A DNA stretch of 64,000 bases from Cellvibrionaceae bacterium 1162T.S.0a.05 (GTDB lineage Bacteria > Pseudomonadota > Gammaproteobacteria > Pseudomonadales > Cellvibrionaceae). The notes beneath the pieces were generated by a model that ran no database searches, was not told where the DNA came from, and saw only the letters and a program-made list of their open reading frames with translations. This document shows, piece after piece, positions 8,252 to 18,200 of the stretch. Position 1 is the stretch's first letter. Every line of letters starts with the position of its first letter. The stretch is from contig LANB01000001.1 in assembly GCA_000964245.1 (NCBI GenBank), forward strand, positions 3,847,501-3,911,500, in the 5' to 3' direction. The position numbers were made by a program, and so were the translations under genes.

Positions 8252-9763
8252 TTAAACCGAATCGAGAAACTGTTTGTGCGTCGGAGCAAAGCTGGCACCA
8301 TTTTGAATGGCCGACTTGATTTTTTCAAATGTCGATTGCAAGCGATGGCTATCCAGTTTATCCACGTCATTTTTACAATGTCTGGGGACGCGCTTAAAAC
8401 CGTTATACATTGCAATCCAGCTTTGTTCGAGAAAGGATTCTTGTTCCATTAAATAAACAGTGCCATCTTCATCAAAACTATCGAACTTTTTCTGCAGAGT
8501 ATCCGGTATATCCATCGATTGGGCATCAAGCCAAAACGGACTATCGTCCCGTTTGTTTGCTTTGTAATGGAGGATGATAAAATCCCGAATGCGTTGATAT
8601 TCCAAACGATTCAATCGATTGGCTTCTTCCCTGTTTTTCTCCTCTATGACTAAATCCGGCATAAATTGCAGCAATTTTTCTATACCTGTTTGAATCAGTG
8701 AAATACTGGTTGATTCAAGTGGCTCAATAAAACCGCTCGCCAGACCCAAGGCAACACAATTTTTATTCCAGAATTGATGTCGCATACCTGCGACAAAACG
8801 AATGATGCGCGGCTCGGTAAGCAATTCGCCTTCAAGCGCCGCGAGCAACTGTGCCGTCGCCTGCTCATTGTCAAGGTATTGACTACTGAAGACATAACCG
8901 TTGCCCATACGATTTTGTAGGGGAATTTGCCAGCGCCACCCTGCAGGCATTGCTGTCGACCGCGTATAAGGAAGTGGCTGTTGCTGTTCCTGAAAATCGC
9001 ATTGTGCGACAACGGCACGATCACAGGGTAAATATTTCTGCCAGTTTTCAAAGTGGGTATTTAAGGTCTTTTCAACAAGTAAGGCACGAAAACCTGAACA
9101 GTCTATAAATAAGTCACCTGGAACTTTTTTTCCGTTTTGTAGCACTACTGCGCTGATGTCACCACTGTCAGAGTGCTGTTCAACCTCTTCGATCACGGCA
9201 TCAATACGTGTGACACCGCGTACTTCAGCATACTTTCGCAGAAACTCCGCATATTTACTTGCATCAAAATGGTAGGCATAACTGTACAGTGCCAACACCG
9301 AACTGGCATTGTCATCCGGCTGCGCGAAACGGCCCTGCTTTGCCATGGCAATTGCAAGACAAAAATCTTCGAGCTTGTATTGATGCCCTTCCAGATAAAG
9401 TTTGAGCCAACACTGATAAAAATCCTGGTTTTCAATTTTTGTACCGAAAGCGGCAAAGGGATGAAAAAAATGTTGACCGAGCTTAAACCAATCTCGAAAC
9501 TCAATGCCCAACTTGAAGGTGGCACCCGTGGATTGGATAAATTCTCTCTCGGAAATACCCAGGTGCTGATGAAAAGAGAGAATGCCGGGAACCGTGGCCT
9601 CACCAACCCCCACCGCACCAATGACACTCGATTCAATGAGCGTTACCTGCAAGGTATTCGCGCCGATCTGCGCTTCATATTTTTTAGCGATAGCGGCCGC
9701 CGCCATCCACCCGGCAGTGCCGCCGCCAGCAATCACAATTTTTTTAACGCGCGTGTTTTGCAT
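8252..9763 (-). CDS. Flavin-dependent tryptophan halogenase family protein
   Basis: 503 residues. FAD-binding GGGTAGW at 13-19 and the halogenase hallmark WRWQIP at 276-281 are both present. Lys84 (in ATFKLGIEF) matches the active-site Lys of PrnA (K79) and Glu350 (in EPLESTSI) matches PrnA E346, so the residues needed for halogenation seem intact. True halogenases chlorinate or brominate tryptophan or other aromatics with FADH2, O2 and halide. Members encoded beside TonB-dependent receptors in Cellvibrio, Caulobacter and Xanthomonas relatives mostly have no proven substrate, so I name the family only. It lies 136 bp downstream of the receptor gene on the same strand, after a large hairpin. 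No flavin reductase gene is adjacent. Confidence 0.9.
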   Translation of the reverse strand: MQNTRVKKIVIAGGGTAGWMAAAAIAKKYEAQIGANTLQVTLIESSVIGAVGVGEATVPGILSFHQHLGISEREFIQSTGATFKLGIEFRDWFKLGQHFFHPFAAFGTKIENQDFYQCWLKLYLEGHQYKLEDFCLAIAMAKQGRFAQPDDNASSVLALYSYAYHFDASKYAEFLRKYAEVRGVTRIDAVIEEVEQHSDSGDISAVVLQNGKKVPGDLFIDCSGFRALLVEKTLNTHFENWQKYLPCDRAVVAQCDFQEQQQPLPYTRSTAMPAGWRWQIPLQNRMGNGYVFSSQYLDNEQATAQLLAALEGELLTEPRIIRFVAGMRHQFWNKNCVALGLASGFIEPLESTSISLIQTGIEKLLQFMPDLVIEEKNREEANRLNRLEYQRIRDFIILHYKANKRDDSPFWLDAQSMDIPDTLQKKFDSFDEDGTVYLMEQESFLEQSWIAMYNGFKRVPRHCKNDVDKLDSHRLQSTFEKIKSAIQNGASFAPTHKQFLDSV

Positions 9764-9836
9764 CGCTTAACCACAAGAGTTAAAAACAGGGGTTAAATAA
9801 AGAGTTAAAAACAAGACTTAAGATCGCGAATTAAAG

Positions 9837-9887
9837 CAACCCGGCCAGGCATAGGATAAGACCTTATCGATGCCATGAGCCGGGTTG
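9837..9887 (-). terminator. Large hairpin between TonB receptor and halogenase genes
   Basis: On the minus strand the outer arms CAACCCGGC and GCCGGGTTG pair perfectly, and inside them GGCAT-GATAAG pairs with CTTATC-ATGCC with small bulges. The sequence after it is AT-rich (CTTTAATT) but lacks a full T-run, so it may act as an attenuator or processing site that sets a higher receptor to halogenase ratio rather than as a full terminator. Confidence 0.55.
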
Positions 9888-9899
9888 ATTTTGTCGGAT

Positions 9900-12878
9900 T
9901 TAAAAGTGCGCTCTAATACTAAATGAGTAACGCGTGTCTTGCGAGTAAACAAATGCGGTGTGTGAACCCGCACCGGTTTGATCAATACTTCCTCGCGTGT
10001 CTGACTCACTGATATTGTAAGCGTCAAAGTGCAATGACACTTCATCATTCAGATCATAACCCAATGAAAAATCCAGTTGCCCGTAGTCGTCGGTGTAAAC
10101 CGGCAAACGCCAATCTACGCCGCCATTCGAACCGTTCCAACCGTTAGGGCCGACTGCCAGCAATTGTTCACTGCGCCAGTTGTAGGCAAGACGCGCTGTC
10201 CAACCGTGGTTTTCATACATTAACATGAGGTTGTAAGTATCTTCAGATAAGCCTTCAAGCGGCAGACTGGCATATTCACTGCCATCGGTATCGACCGGCG
10301 ACGTTTCTTCCGGCACTTCCGTTTCACTGTCTACATACGTGTAGTTCGCCTGAATACCTAAACCATCCAATGCATCAGGCAAGTTATCAAAGAACACGGT
10401 AAAACCGATCTCATAACCTTTTATATCGGCTGTTCCGGTGTTGACCACTGTTTCGCTGGTTACACTCGGGAAGCCGGCGATGTCATCAAAGGTTGTTGTT
10501 TCCGTGCGAAAAAAGTCTTCGACATCTTTACTGAAGAGTGCGGCATAAACCATCCCACCTTCATCATCAAAATACCACTCTGTTGTAAAATCCAACTGTG
10601 TGGCGAGCATGGGTTCGAGATAAGGGTTGGTGCCATCCGAACTCAAGGTGAACTGCACCATGTCCGGGGTAAATTCATCAACGGTATCCGGCTGGGTAAT
10701 ATCGTCGCGGAATTCAGCACTCAAATTTAACAAGGCGCGTAAACGCGAAAACTCGGGGCGCCAAATACTTTTCGCCGCAGCAAAACGCATCACGACATCG
10801 TCGTGCGGATGAAAATTGAGGTTCATGCTGGGCAAGGTATGACTGTAACTGTTTTCTGCATTGAAAGGAATATCCGGCGCAACAAAAGGTTGCACCTCTT
10901 CCAGCACATTGCCTTCGTCATCCGTTTCTTGCACGGTAAAGGTCGGGAAAGTTAACTGACCTTCAGCAGTATTTTCGGTTTTGACATGACGCACACCAAT
11001 ATTCCCTGTTAGCGGTGTCGCCCACTCTTCGAAACCAAAATTCAGCATAATATGGGCAGCTTGTGTTTCCTCTTTCTGCGTATTCATGTTGCTGATTTCA
11101 TCGAGGTCAACGGCACTGTAATCCGGAGCACAGCAACCCCCTGGCGTCGCGGCAACAATGTCATCGGTAGTATTTCTAAAGTCAGTTAAATATTCCGGGT
11201 CAAATAGCCATGCCGTGGTTGGTACATTGGCATCACCACGTTGAAAGTCATCAAAGGTAAACTGCCTGATATATTGTGTGTCTTCAATTTTGGGTAAGGC
11301 ATCGGTACTGGCAAACGGTTGCCATGAGGTCCCGACTTGCCAGGGCTGATAACGTGCACTCCAGTTATTGCCTCCGCGATTATCGCCTTCTTTCTCCGCA
11401 AAACGCACACCGGCTTTTACGGATTTGATAATGGAATCGTCAAAGCTGTATTCCGCATCCAAACGCAGGGCATCCGCAGAAGCATGGTTGTCCGAAAGAA
11501 TGATCATCATCTGGCCATAGCTGTAATTACTGTAATCTTCGAGGAAGCCGGATTGCACCGATATATTGGGTGTGCCGTTTGTCGTATCCAGATTGGAAAC
11601 TGAAATCGTATCCGGGTAAGCGACTAAGCCAAGCGTATAGTCTTCGCCCTTCGACGTCGAATCCACTCGCTGAATATCCAGGTCAATGTGCAAGTTATCG
11701 GAAACATTCCAATCAATCCCGTAAGAATAATCGGTGGTTTTTGAATGGTTTTCTGCGAGCCGCGTACTGGTGCCAAAAGGAATGCCATTACCTTGTGCCG
11801 TGGTGATGGTGCCACTTACCAGCGCGTTGTTTTCATCGTAAATCCAATTGTCTTGCGCCTTTACCGGCAGGAAGGAATCGAAACCACCACCTGCATCAAT
11901 AAAGAAACCATTTTCGAGCCAATTCCGTTGAGCACGGCTACTGAATCGGGTGAAATAAAATTCAAATTTTTCGTTGGGTGCGAGTTGGAACGCAAAATAA
12001 TTGCCATCACGGCCGCGTTCGTAATCGTTGCGTCGCCAGTCTGCTCCGCGGGGAACCCAGACAGTACGATCTGATTCTATTTCTGCGAGGTCACCTGTTT
12101 CACCGGGGACACGTGGATGAAAGGTCCGCACATACAAGTTGTCCGCCCGACTGGAAATATCCGACGTGGAAAGGTCAATCACAACGCCATAACGGCCGTT
12201 GTCACCGAACTCCCAATTGTTGGCATACAAACCTGAAAATTCATAATTGGTTTCGCCAATGATATCGCCGTAATTTGCCTTGGCTGTAACACTGAAAATT
12301 TGGCCGTCAGAATCAAAAGGCTTGCGGGTAACAAGGTTCACGATTCCACCAAGTCCGCCTTCGACCATATCTGCTGTGGGGCTTTTGTACACCTCGACAC
12401 CCGCCATTAATTCCGCCGGTACATCGTCAAAACTCAAACCGCGACCACCTTCGGCGGAAAAGATTTCTCCACCGTTTAATTCGCCGCGCACCTGAGGCAA
12501 GCCTCTTACGGTCACGCCCGCACCTTCGCCCGCGAAGTGTTCCGGGTCTCCTGGATTATCGAAACGTGAAACAGAGATACCAGAGAGTCGCTGCAAGGCT
12601 TCCGTCACACTCCGATCCGGTAGCTTGCCGATGTCTTCCGCCACAATCGCATCCACAATATTCGATGCATTGCGTTTGATGTCCTGCGCACTCTGGATAC
12701 TCGAGCGCAAGCCGCGAACGACCACCTGTTCTTCGATAACTTCCTCTGACTCACTTTGATCCTGTTGTGCAAACACGGGGGAGACGGCCCCTAGAGCCAT
12801 CAAAGTAATGAGGGAAGTACTGGTTTTCAAACGTGAACCCATGGGCGCACGTTTTTTGGCTTGACCGAGTATCGCCAT
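9900..12878 (-). CDS. TonB-dependent outer-membrane receptor
   Basis: 992 residues. A long signal peptide ends near AQQDQ (about residue 38), followed by a likely TonB box region (EEVIEEQVVVRG), the plug domain (about 55-190, with IVDAIVAEDIGKLPDRSVTEALQRLSGISV and VTVRG, GLGGIVNLVTRKP) and a 22-strand barrel ending in the outer-membrane signature RYSFSIRAHF with terminal Phe. The plug is of the type common in the Xanthomonas/Caulobacter receptor group, many members of which import glycans or their breakdown products. Pairing with a halogenase-like gene is a recurrent arrangement in this group. TAGGAG precedes the ATG by six bases. Substrate unknown; I see no adjacent glycoside hydrolase or regulator. 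Confidence 0.93.
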   Translation of the reverse strand: MAILGQAKKRAPMGSRLKTSTSLITLMALGAVSPVFAQQDQSESEEVIEEQVVVRGLRSSIQSAQDIKRNASNIVDAIVAEDIGKLPDRSVTEALQRLSGISVSRFDNPGDPEHFAGEGAGVTVRGLPQVRGELNGGEIFSAEGGRGLSFDDVPAELMAGVEVYKSPTADMVEGGLGGIVNLVTRKPFDSDGQIFSVTAKANYGDIIGETNYEFSGLYANNWEFGDNGRYGVVIDLSTSDISSRADNLYVRTFHPRVPGETGDLAEIESDRTVWVPRGADWRRNDYERGRDGNYFAFQLAPNEKFEFYFTRFSSRAQRNWLENGFFIDAGGGFDSFLPVKAQDNWIYDENNALVSGTITTAQGNGIPFGTSTRLAENHSKTTDYSYGIDWNVSDNLHIDLDIQRVDSTSKGEDYTLGLVAYPDTISVSNLDTTNGTPNISVQSGFLEDYSNYSYGQMMIILSDNHASADALRLDAEYSFDDSIIKSVKAGVRFAEKEGDNRGGNNWSARYQPWQVGTSWQPFASTDALPKIEDTQYIRQFTFDDFQRGDANVPTTAWLFDPEYLTDFRNTTDDIVAATPGGCCAPDYSAVDLDEISNMNTQKEETQAAHIMLNFGFEEWATPLTGNIGVRHVKTENTAEGQLTFPTFTVQETDDEGNVLEEVQPFVAPDIPFNAENSYSHTLPSMNLNFHPHDDVVMRFAAAKSIWRPEFSRLRALLNLSAEFRDDITQPDTVDEFTPDMVQFTLSSDGTNPYLEPMLATQLDFTTEWYFDDEGGMVYAALFSKDVEDFFRTETTTFDDIAGFPSVTSETVVNTGTADIKGYEIGFTVFFDNLPDALDGLGIQANYTYVDSETEVPEETSPVDTDGSEYASLPLEGLSEDTYNLMLMYENHGWTARLAYNWRSEQLLAVGPNGWNGSNGGVDWRLPVYTDDYGQLDFSLGYDLNDEVSLHFDAYNISESDTRGSIDQTGAGSHTAFVYSQDTRYSFSIRAHF

Positions 12879-13200
12879 GCTGAACTCCTACTTATTTTTA
12901 TCATTTTAAATATGATGTGTATTTCACCTGTAGTATCTTATGCCAAAATTCTCAGGCCCGCAATGGGTTTACCGGCCGTTTATCTGGTGCAGATTGATCG
13001 TCAATAAAATAGTTATTGCTAGTTAAATTAAACACATGTTGATTAATCAGGTTCTGCGGTGATGAGCGTGGACATTTATGTCAGGGATCAACTTCAATTT
13101 ATATCTAAACGTAATCAGGTAACTTGCTCTGTAAGTCCCTGCTTCAGCGCCTTTCCCCCGGATTGGGGGTAAGATAGCGGCACGCCTCTTTGACCACGTA
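12879..13200. other. Divergent promoter region, TonB receptor / glpK
   Basis: 322 bp without a gene. It must hold promoters for the receptor (minus) and glycerol kinase (plus). A G/C hairpin (CCCCC 13155-13159, GGGGG 13165-13169) lies about 30 bases before the first ATG of the repeat array, in the likely glpK leader. No consensus promoter pair was confidently assigned. Confidence 0.4.
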
Positions 13201-13251
13201 ATGAAGGAGCACGCAATGAAGGAGCCCGCAATGAAGGAGCCCGCAATGAAG
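13201..13251 (+). repeat. Tandem 15-bp repeat carrying ATG plus Shine-Dalgarno, at glpK start
   Basis: Three units of ATGAAGGAGCMCGCA (M is A or C) at 13201, 13216 and 13231, then a partial fourth beginning at 13246. Each unit has an ATG and an AAGGAG core, and each AAGGAG sits six bases before the next ATG. All four ATGs are in the glpK frame. This offers one to four in-frame starts, so copy-number change would alter N-terminal length and initiation but not frame. Confidence 0.9.
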
Positions 13252-14733
13252 CCACTTATCCTCGCCCTGGATCAGGGCACAACAAGCAGCCGAGCGATTG
13301 TATTTGACGCTGAAGCGAGACCCCTTTCCGTTGCCCAGTACGAATTTCCCCAGCATTACCCCCGGAATGCCTGGGTAGAACACGACCCTGAAGACATTTG
13401 GCAAACGAGCTTGCGTGCCGCCAGAGAAGCGATTGAAAAAGCAGAAAATGAAGGCTTGGGTAAAGTGCTGGCGATCGGGATTACGAATCAGCGCGAAACA
13501 ACATTTTTGTGGAATAGAAAAGACGGGCGCTGTTTACACCGGGCAATTGTTTGGCAGGACAGGCGAACATCGGCTTATTGTGAATCCTTGCGTGCACAAG
13601 GGCTCGAAAAAACCGTCCAGGAAAAAACCGGATTGCTTCTGGACCCCTATTTTTCGGCGAGCAAACTGACCTGGTTACTGGACCAACTGGACGCCCGTTC
13701 CGCAGCAGAGCGCGGAGAGCTGGCCTTCGGGACGGTTGATAGTTTCCTCATATACAAACTCACCGGTGGGAAATCTCATTTTACCGACGCCACCAACGCC
13801 AGTCGGACCAGTCTTTTCAACATACGCACACAAGCCTGGGATGAGGATTTATTGAAGATCTTTAAGATTCCCGCTGCCCTTTTACCTGAGGTCAAGGATT
13901 GTGCAGATAATTTTGGTGTCAGCGAAAAATCCCTTTTTGGCCGGGAGATTCCTATCCTCGGTGTTGCCGGCGACCAACACGCTGCCTGTATTGGACAAGC
14001 CTGTTTCACGCCTGGTGATATCAAGAGCACCTATGGCACGGGTTGTTTTGCGATGGTCAACACAGGGAAAACAATGCTGGCCTCCCAAAATCGGCTTTTA
14101 AGCACATTGGCTTATCGCCTGAAGGGCGAGGCTTGCTATGCTCTGGAAGGTTCAATATTTATCGCAGGTGCGGCCATGCAATGGCTGCGGGACGGTCTGA
14201 AGATACTCTCCAATGCGCGCGAAAGTGCCTCCCTGGCCGCCTCATTAGAAAGTAATGACGGCGTCTACCTGGTTCCCGCTTTTACCGGTTTAGGCGCACC
14301 CTGGTGGGACGCGGAAGCACGCGGCAGCATCCTGGGTTTAACGCGGGCCACCGTCCCTGCTCATTTCGTGCGCGCGGCACTCGAATCGGTGTGCTATCAA
14401 ACACATGACTTGATCGCAGCGATGCGCGCAGATGGCTGCGCGATAAAACGTGTACGTGTCGATGGTGGAATGGTGGCAAACAACTGGTTGAATCAGTTTC
14501 TGGCCGATATCCTCGATTGCGCGATTGATAAACCGGCCGTACTGGAAACGACTGCTTTGGGTGCTGCCTACCTCGCAGCCTTGCAGTACGGGCTCTACAA
14601 CAGCCTTGAAGACATACAGAAGCAATGGCAATTGCAGGAAAGTTTTTCCCCCGCAATGCCTGCTGTAGAGCGACAAGGACTCTTGAAGAAATGGCAAAGC
14701 GCCGTGCAGGCGACGCGCGCATTTAAAGACTGA
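13246..14733 (+). CDS. glpK: Glycerol kinase
   Basis: 495 residues from ATG 13246, very near the family norm of about 500. It phosphorylates glycerol to sn-glycerol 3-phosphate with ATP in the cytoplasm. The N-terminus PLILALDQGTTSSRA contains the phosphate-binding loop; ITNQRETT, the nucleotide-binding YGTGCF motif and VDGGMVANN are typical FGGY-kinase features. Starting at 13246 gives the normal N-terminus; the three upstream in-frame ATGs would add 15 residues (MKEHAMKEPAMKEPA) not found in ordinary GlpK. The AAGGAG of the last repeat is spaced six bases from 13246, which supports that start. No glpF, glpD or glpR is adjacent, so this is an isolated kinase gene. Confidence 0.95.
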   Translation: MKPLILALDQGTTSSRAIVFDAEARPLSVAQYEFPQHYPRNAWVEHDPEDIWQTSLRAAREAIEKAENEGLGKVLAIGITNQRETTFLWNRKDGRCLHRAIVWQDRRTSAYCESLRAQGLEKTVQEKTGLLLDPYFSASKLTWLLDQLDARSAAERGELAFGTVDSFLIYKLTGGKSHFTDATNASRTSLFNIRTQAWDEDLLKIFKIPAALLPEVKDCADNFGVSEKSLFGREIPILGVAGDQHAACIGQACFTPGDIKSTYGTGCFAMVNTGKTMLASQNRLLSTLAYRLKGEACYALEGSIFIAGAAMQWLRDGLKILSNARESASLAASLESNDGVYLVPAFTGLGAPWWDAEARGSILGLTRATVPAHFVRAALESVCYQTHDLIAAMRADGCAIKRVRVDGGMVANNWLNQFLADILDCAIDKPAVLETTALGAAYLAALQYGLYNSLEDIQKQWQLQESFSPAMPAVERQGLLKKWQSAVQATRAFKD

Positions 14734-14761
14734 TTGAGCGATCTATTCTTCGCTTAGTCGC

Positions 14762-15064
14762 TTAGTCGCCGCGTGCAGCGCGGCGGTCCAGTTTGCGATC
14801 GCGTCGTTCACCCCTGCGGTCGAGGCGTTGATCAATGCGATCTCCCTTGCGATCCAGACGCTCGGAGCGCACTTCGTTTCCGCGTGCATCTGCCCGCTCT
14901 GCCCGGCGATCCAGACGTTCGTCAATTCGGTCACCGCGGTTATCCAGGCGCTCTTCAATACGATCCCCGCGTTCATCCAGGCGCTCTTCCCGATCAGCAA
15001 TAGCGGGATGCGCAAGGCCAGCGATGAGCATCAAAGGTAAGCAACATTTCAGTATATTCTTCAT
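14762..15064 (-). CDS. Secreted Arg/Asp-rich protein made of 11-residue repeats
   Basis: 100 residues: a signal peptide (MKNILKCCLPLMLIAGLAHP, cleavage near AIA-D at 23) and a mature part of about 77 residues composed of RLDxRGDRIxE-type units repeated about six times (RLDERGDRIEE, RLDNRGDRIDE, RLDRKGDRIDQ and so on). The 11-residue period predicts a long right-handed or hendecad amphipathic helix with charge pairs. GGAG lies seven bases before the ATG. The repeat is so regular that several other frames are also open here; the signal peptide and ribosome-binding site identify this one. Highly charged periplasmic proteins of this kind are annotated only as hypothetical. Function unknown; binding of nucleic acid or acidic polymers is speculation. 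Confidence 0.75.
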   Translation of the reverse strand: MKNILKCCLPLMLIAGLAHPAIADREERLDERGDRIEERLDNRGDRIDERLDRRAERADARGNEVRSERLDRKGDRIDQRLDRRGERRDRKLDRRAARGD

Positions 15065-15218
15065 TTCAAGTCTCCACTCAGGTCTTTTCTGTGGCTTGGA
15101 ACTCTCCGGCTCACTCAGCCTTATAAAGAACTTGGTGAGCGGAACACCACTCGTTTATTACGAGCTTCATGTCCCTTAACGCGGCAGCCTGCCATTCGGT
15201 TGACAGGGAAACTGAAAT

Positions 15219-18200
15219 TTATGCAGCACTCTCTCCTTTCGCCAGTGCTGAGAAGCTTTCCTGAAGATAGCGATGAACAATGCTGGGAGATTGAGTCAAA
15301 AACAGATCCAGATCGCGCAACTCACTCTGCGCGGTTTTACAACTTTGCCGGAACCGTTTTGCAGTCACTTCGAGCACCTTGGCAAAATGCAGGGTTCCTT
15401 TGAAAGAAACTGTAGGATTTTCCTTACAAAATCGCGCAAAGGCATACAGCGCTTCCATCATCAAGCTCTTGTAGTAAAGAGGATGTAAGTGCAAAAGCAA
15501 ACCATCAATTAGCTGAGCAAAAATTACTTCACCCGCTGTCATGGAGGTTACGATTTCCTTACCGTCAATCTTATAGTCGCTGGAAATACCATCACCAAAT
15601 TCAAGCGTTTGAGCCTGGTTAAAACTGTTCCAAAGAAGCTGTAAAAATTCATCATCCAATAAGGTGACCAGACCGCGCTCACTGCGCCAGGCCAACCAAT
15701 CGCGTTCACCGGATACCCCGTTGCGCGCATTCACATCCAATTGATCGAGACTGATACCAAGACCCTTGGAATACATTTCTTTCTGATTGACAAAGACCTT
15801 CCTGATCGCAGAAAACAAATCTGAAGGCGACATCGATGCAATTTCGGGTAAAGCATTGACGAGTTCGTTCAATTTGCATCCGTGACAGGTGGCGAGTAGT
15901 TGCTGTACATGAATAGAGCGAAGACCATCGAATAGAGAGGATTCAATTCGATTTATAGAGCCAACAATGGTCAAGGCTTCCATGACCATGGCATATTCCA
16001 GATGATTCTCGATGTGCTTGCGAAGCTGTGTAGAAAAATCTTCATTACTCAATGAGGAGCTGATAGCCAGCTTTTTATCCACACTGGAATCGACAACGAC
16101 ACTCATGTTTCTGGCACTTAATAAAGTTAAGGCATCTGCCAGGTCGTTATGCGAATGATTCAATAAGGTGAAGCACACACGAGATAACAACCACGCATTT
16201 GCACGTTGTGCCTTGTGGTAAAGGTAGTCGAGCAAACTGGCAAAATCGTGGTGACTGCCCTCCTTCGTGTTAATTGCATCAGTCAATGCGCGTTTTTTTG
16301 CCAGTACGATCAGTTGTTCTGCACAATTTGCTTCAAAGCCACTTTGCCACGCAGTAAGCACCGCTTTATATTCTGCAACAAGATGACGATCGTCGATATA
16401 AAACAAGTCGATAGACGTTACTGGCAAATAAGGTGTCAGGCAAACGTTCGGCAACAATAGATTGTTCACACGTGCCGCACGCCAAGCCAAGGTCGCCGAA
16501 GCGTAGCCCACGTAGGAAAACTCCGAGCGCAACTGCAAATCGCGTAAAACTTTAAACAGATGCTCTGCATGCGGTGTATTACAAAAGCGCTGATCAACGA
16601 GCCATGTAAAAACTGCGGCCTGGTTGCTGTACCACTGCGAGTAGATGTACGAAACTTCGCGCTTAACACTTTCACTCAAGTAACGTGCATCGCAGCTGCG
16701 GTATTCATTGTCTTCACTTTGCAACCAGCTTAAACACAAACACGGCTCGCCGTTTATTTCATAAGCTTGTGATGTAGCAAGACTCAAGCGTCTTTTGGGG
16801 CGGCCACTTAAACCCAGTTGTGCGTTTTGACCGATGAGCGAATACATTTCCACCAAATGCGGTGCAGAAATAACATTTACAGGATTAATTTCATCCAGTG
16901 TCTCGGCAATAACACCATTTTCTATCAGAATATTTTTTACATCTTCATTTTCCGCCAGAACAACAATCGCGACCTGGGTTTTAATATGCTGACGCGAACG
17001 TTTGCGCATTCGAAGTGGATCAATATCATCGACTGTAATCATCCCCTCGTCTAACAGTAAAGCGGTATAGAAGAGACTTTGCGCCCACACGAGCGGTACA
17101 TTTTCGTTGGGCACTCGCGCTTGAGAATGCGGTTTGGCCTTTTCCAAAGCAACATTTTCTTTAGGGACATAATAAAGCTCGGGTAGTAAAGGAATCCCCC
17201 TCCGCTCCACCATTAAGCCTTCAAGCTTGGAGCGAAAGTCACGCGCCAGATTTTGGTTACCGTCAAACAAGGCTTGCAAATATAAATAGCAATAAAATAA
17301 GGGCCATTCAGATTCAATGTTTTCAAAATTAATTAATTCGGAATGTTCATAATACAAACGGCTTTCATCTTCAACTGACGTTTGATGCCCATCCCAAAGA
17401 AAACGCTTACAGCCGTAATTTCCCGCCAGCTTGCTGAGAATTTCGTTACGCGTCTCTTCAACGAGCTTTTGATCACCGATTGCAAATGCGGGGTATCCGA
17501 TTATGGATAACAATGCTGCATCCACTTCTTTTGAAAGGGATTCACGCGGTAGCAAGCCTGTTAAGGTGTTACGTGCAAGCGACACTGCATCAGTTACAGT
17601 ATGAATAACCGCTCGCGGGGACGCATTTTTTCCAAATAAATTAAAACCATCGAGCGCTTGCAAGGCTGCTTTTGCCATACCTACAGAACTTGCGTTGATT
17701 TCGGTTTTACCATTATTAATTTTATTGCCGCGCTCCCAAATACCGTAATCCGGGGTGCGATAGGCAGAGGAAATGTAATAGACCAGGTTTTGAATAAAAT
17801 CGACCTCACCAAAGGTTCGGACAATGCGCAAACCCGACGCCGTCATTTGTGCAAGCATCAACAGATAGAGAGAAGTCGCATCAATTTGTAAATGCCCCCA
17901 GGCATCATCGGCCACGACTGGCAAACCGGTAGCAGTATCATATTTAGCGTGCAACGCATCTCGCGGCGAGAAGCTGCTCTTGAAGGCCTGAACTTTGCCA
18001 GATTGCCGCATCATGGACAGTAATAGACCACGCATCAGTTTAATGGTGCACTGCTCCAGCTGGTCACTGCGCTCACTCTCACCCTGACGCCGGTAGGCAA
18101 TGCCCAAACTCCACACTGCCAATATTGAATATACATTGTCACGCACCCAGGCATCAGTGTAATTGCCATGCGTATTGACAGCGGTGCTCGCCGGCAGCAA

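Noticed and set aside
13144-13404. Minus-strand frame with repeated LLHCGL units across the glpK start
   Set aside because: This is the antisense reading of the 15-bp repeat and has no independent support.
14773-15003. Plus-strand frames across the Arg-rich repeat gene
   Set aside because: They arise from the regular 33-bp repeat; only the minus frame has a signal peptide and Shine-Dalgarno site.
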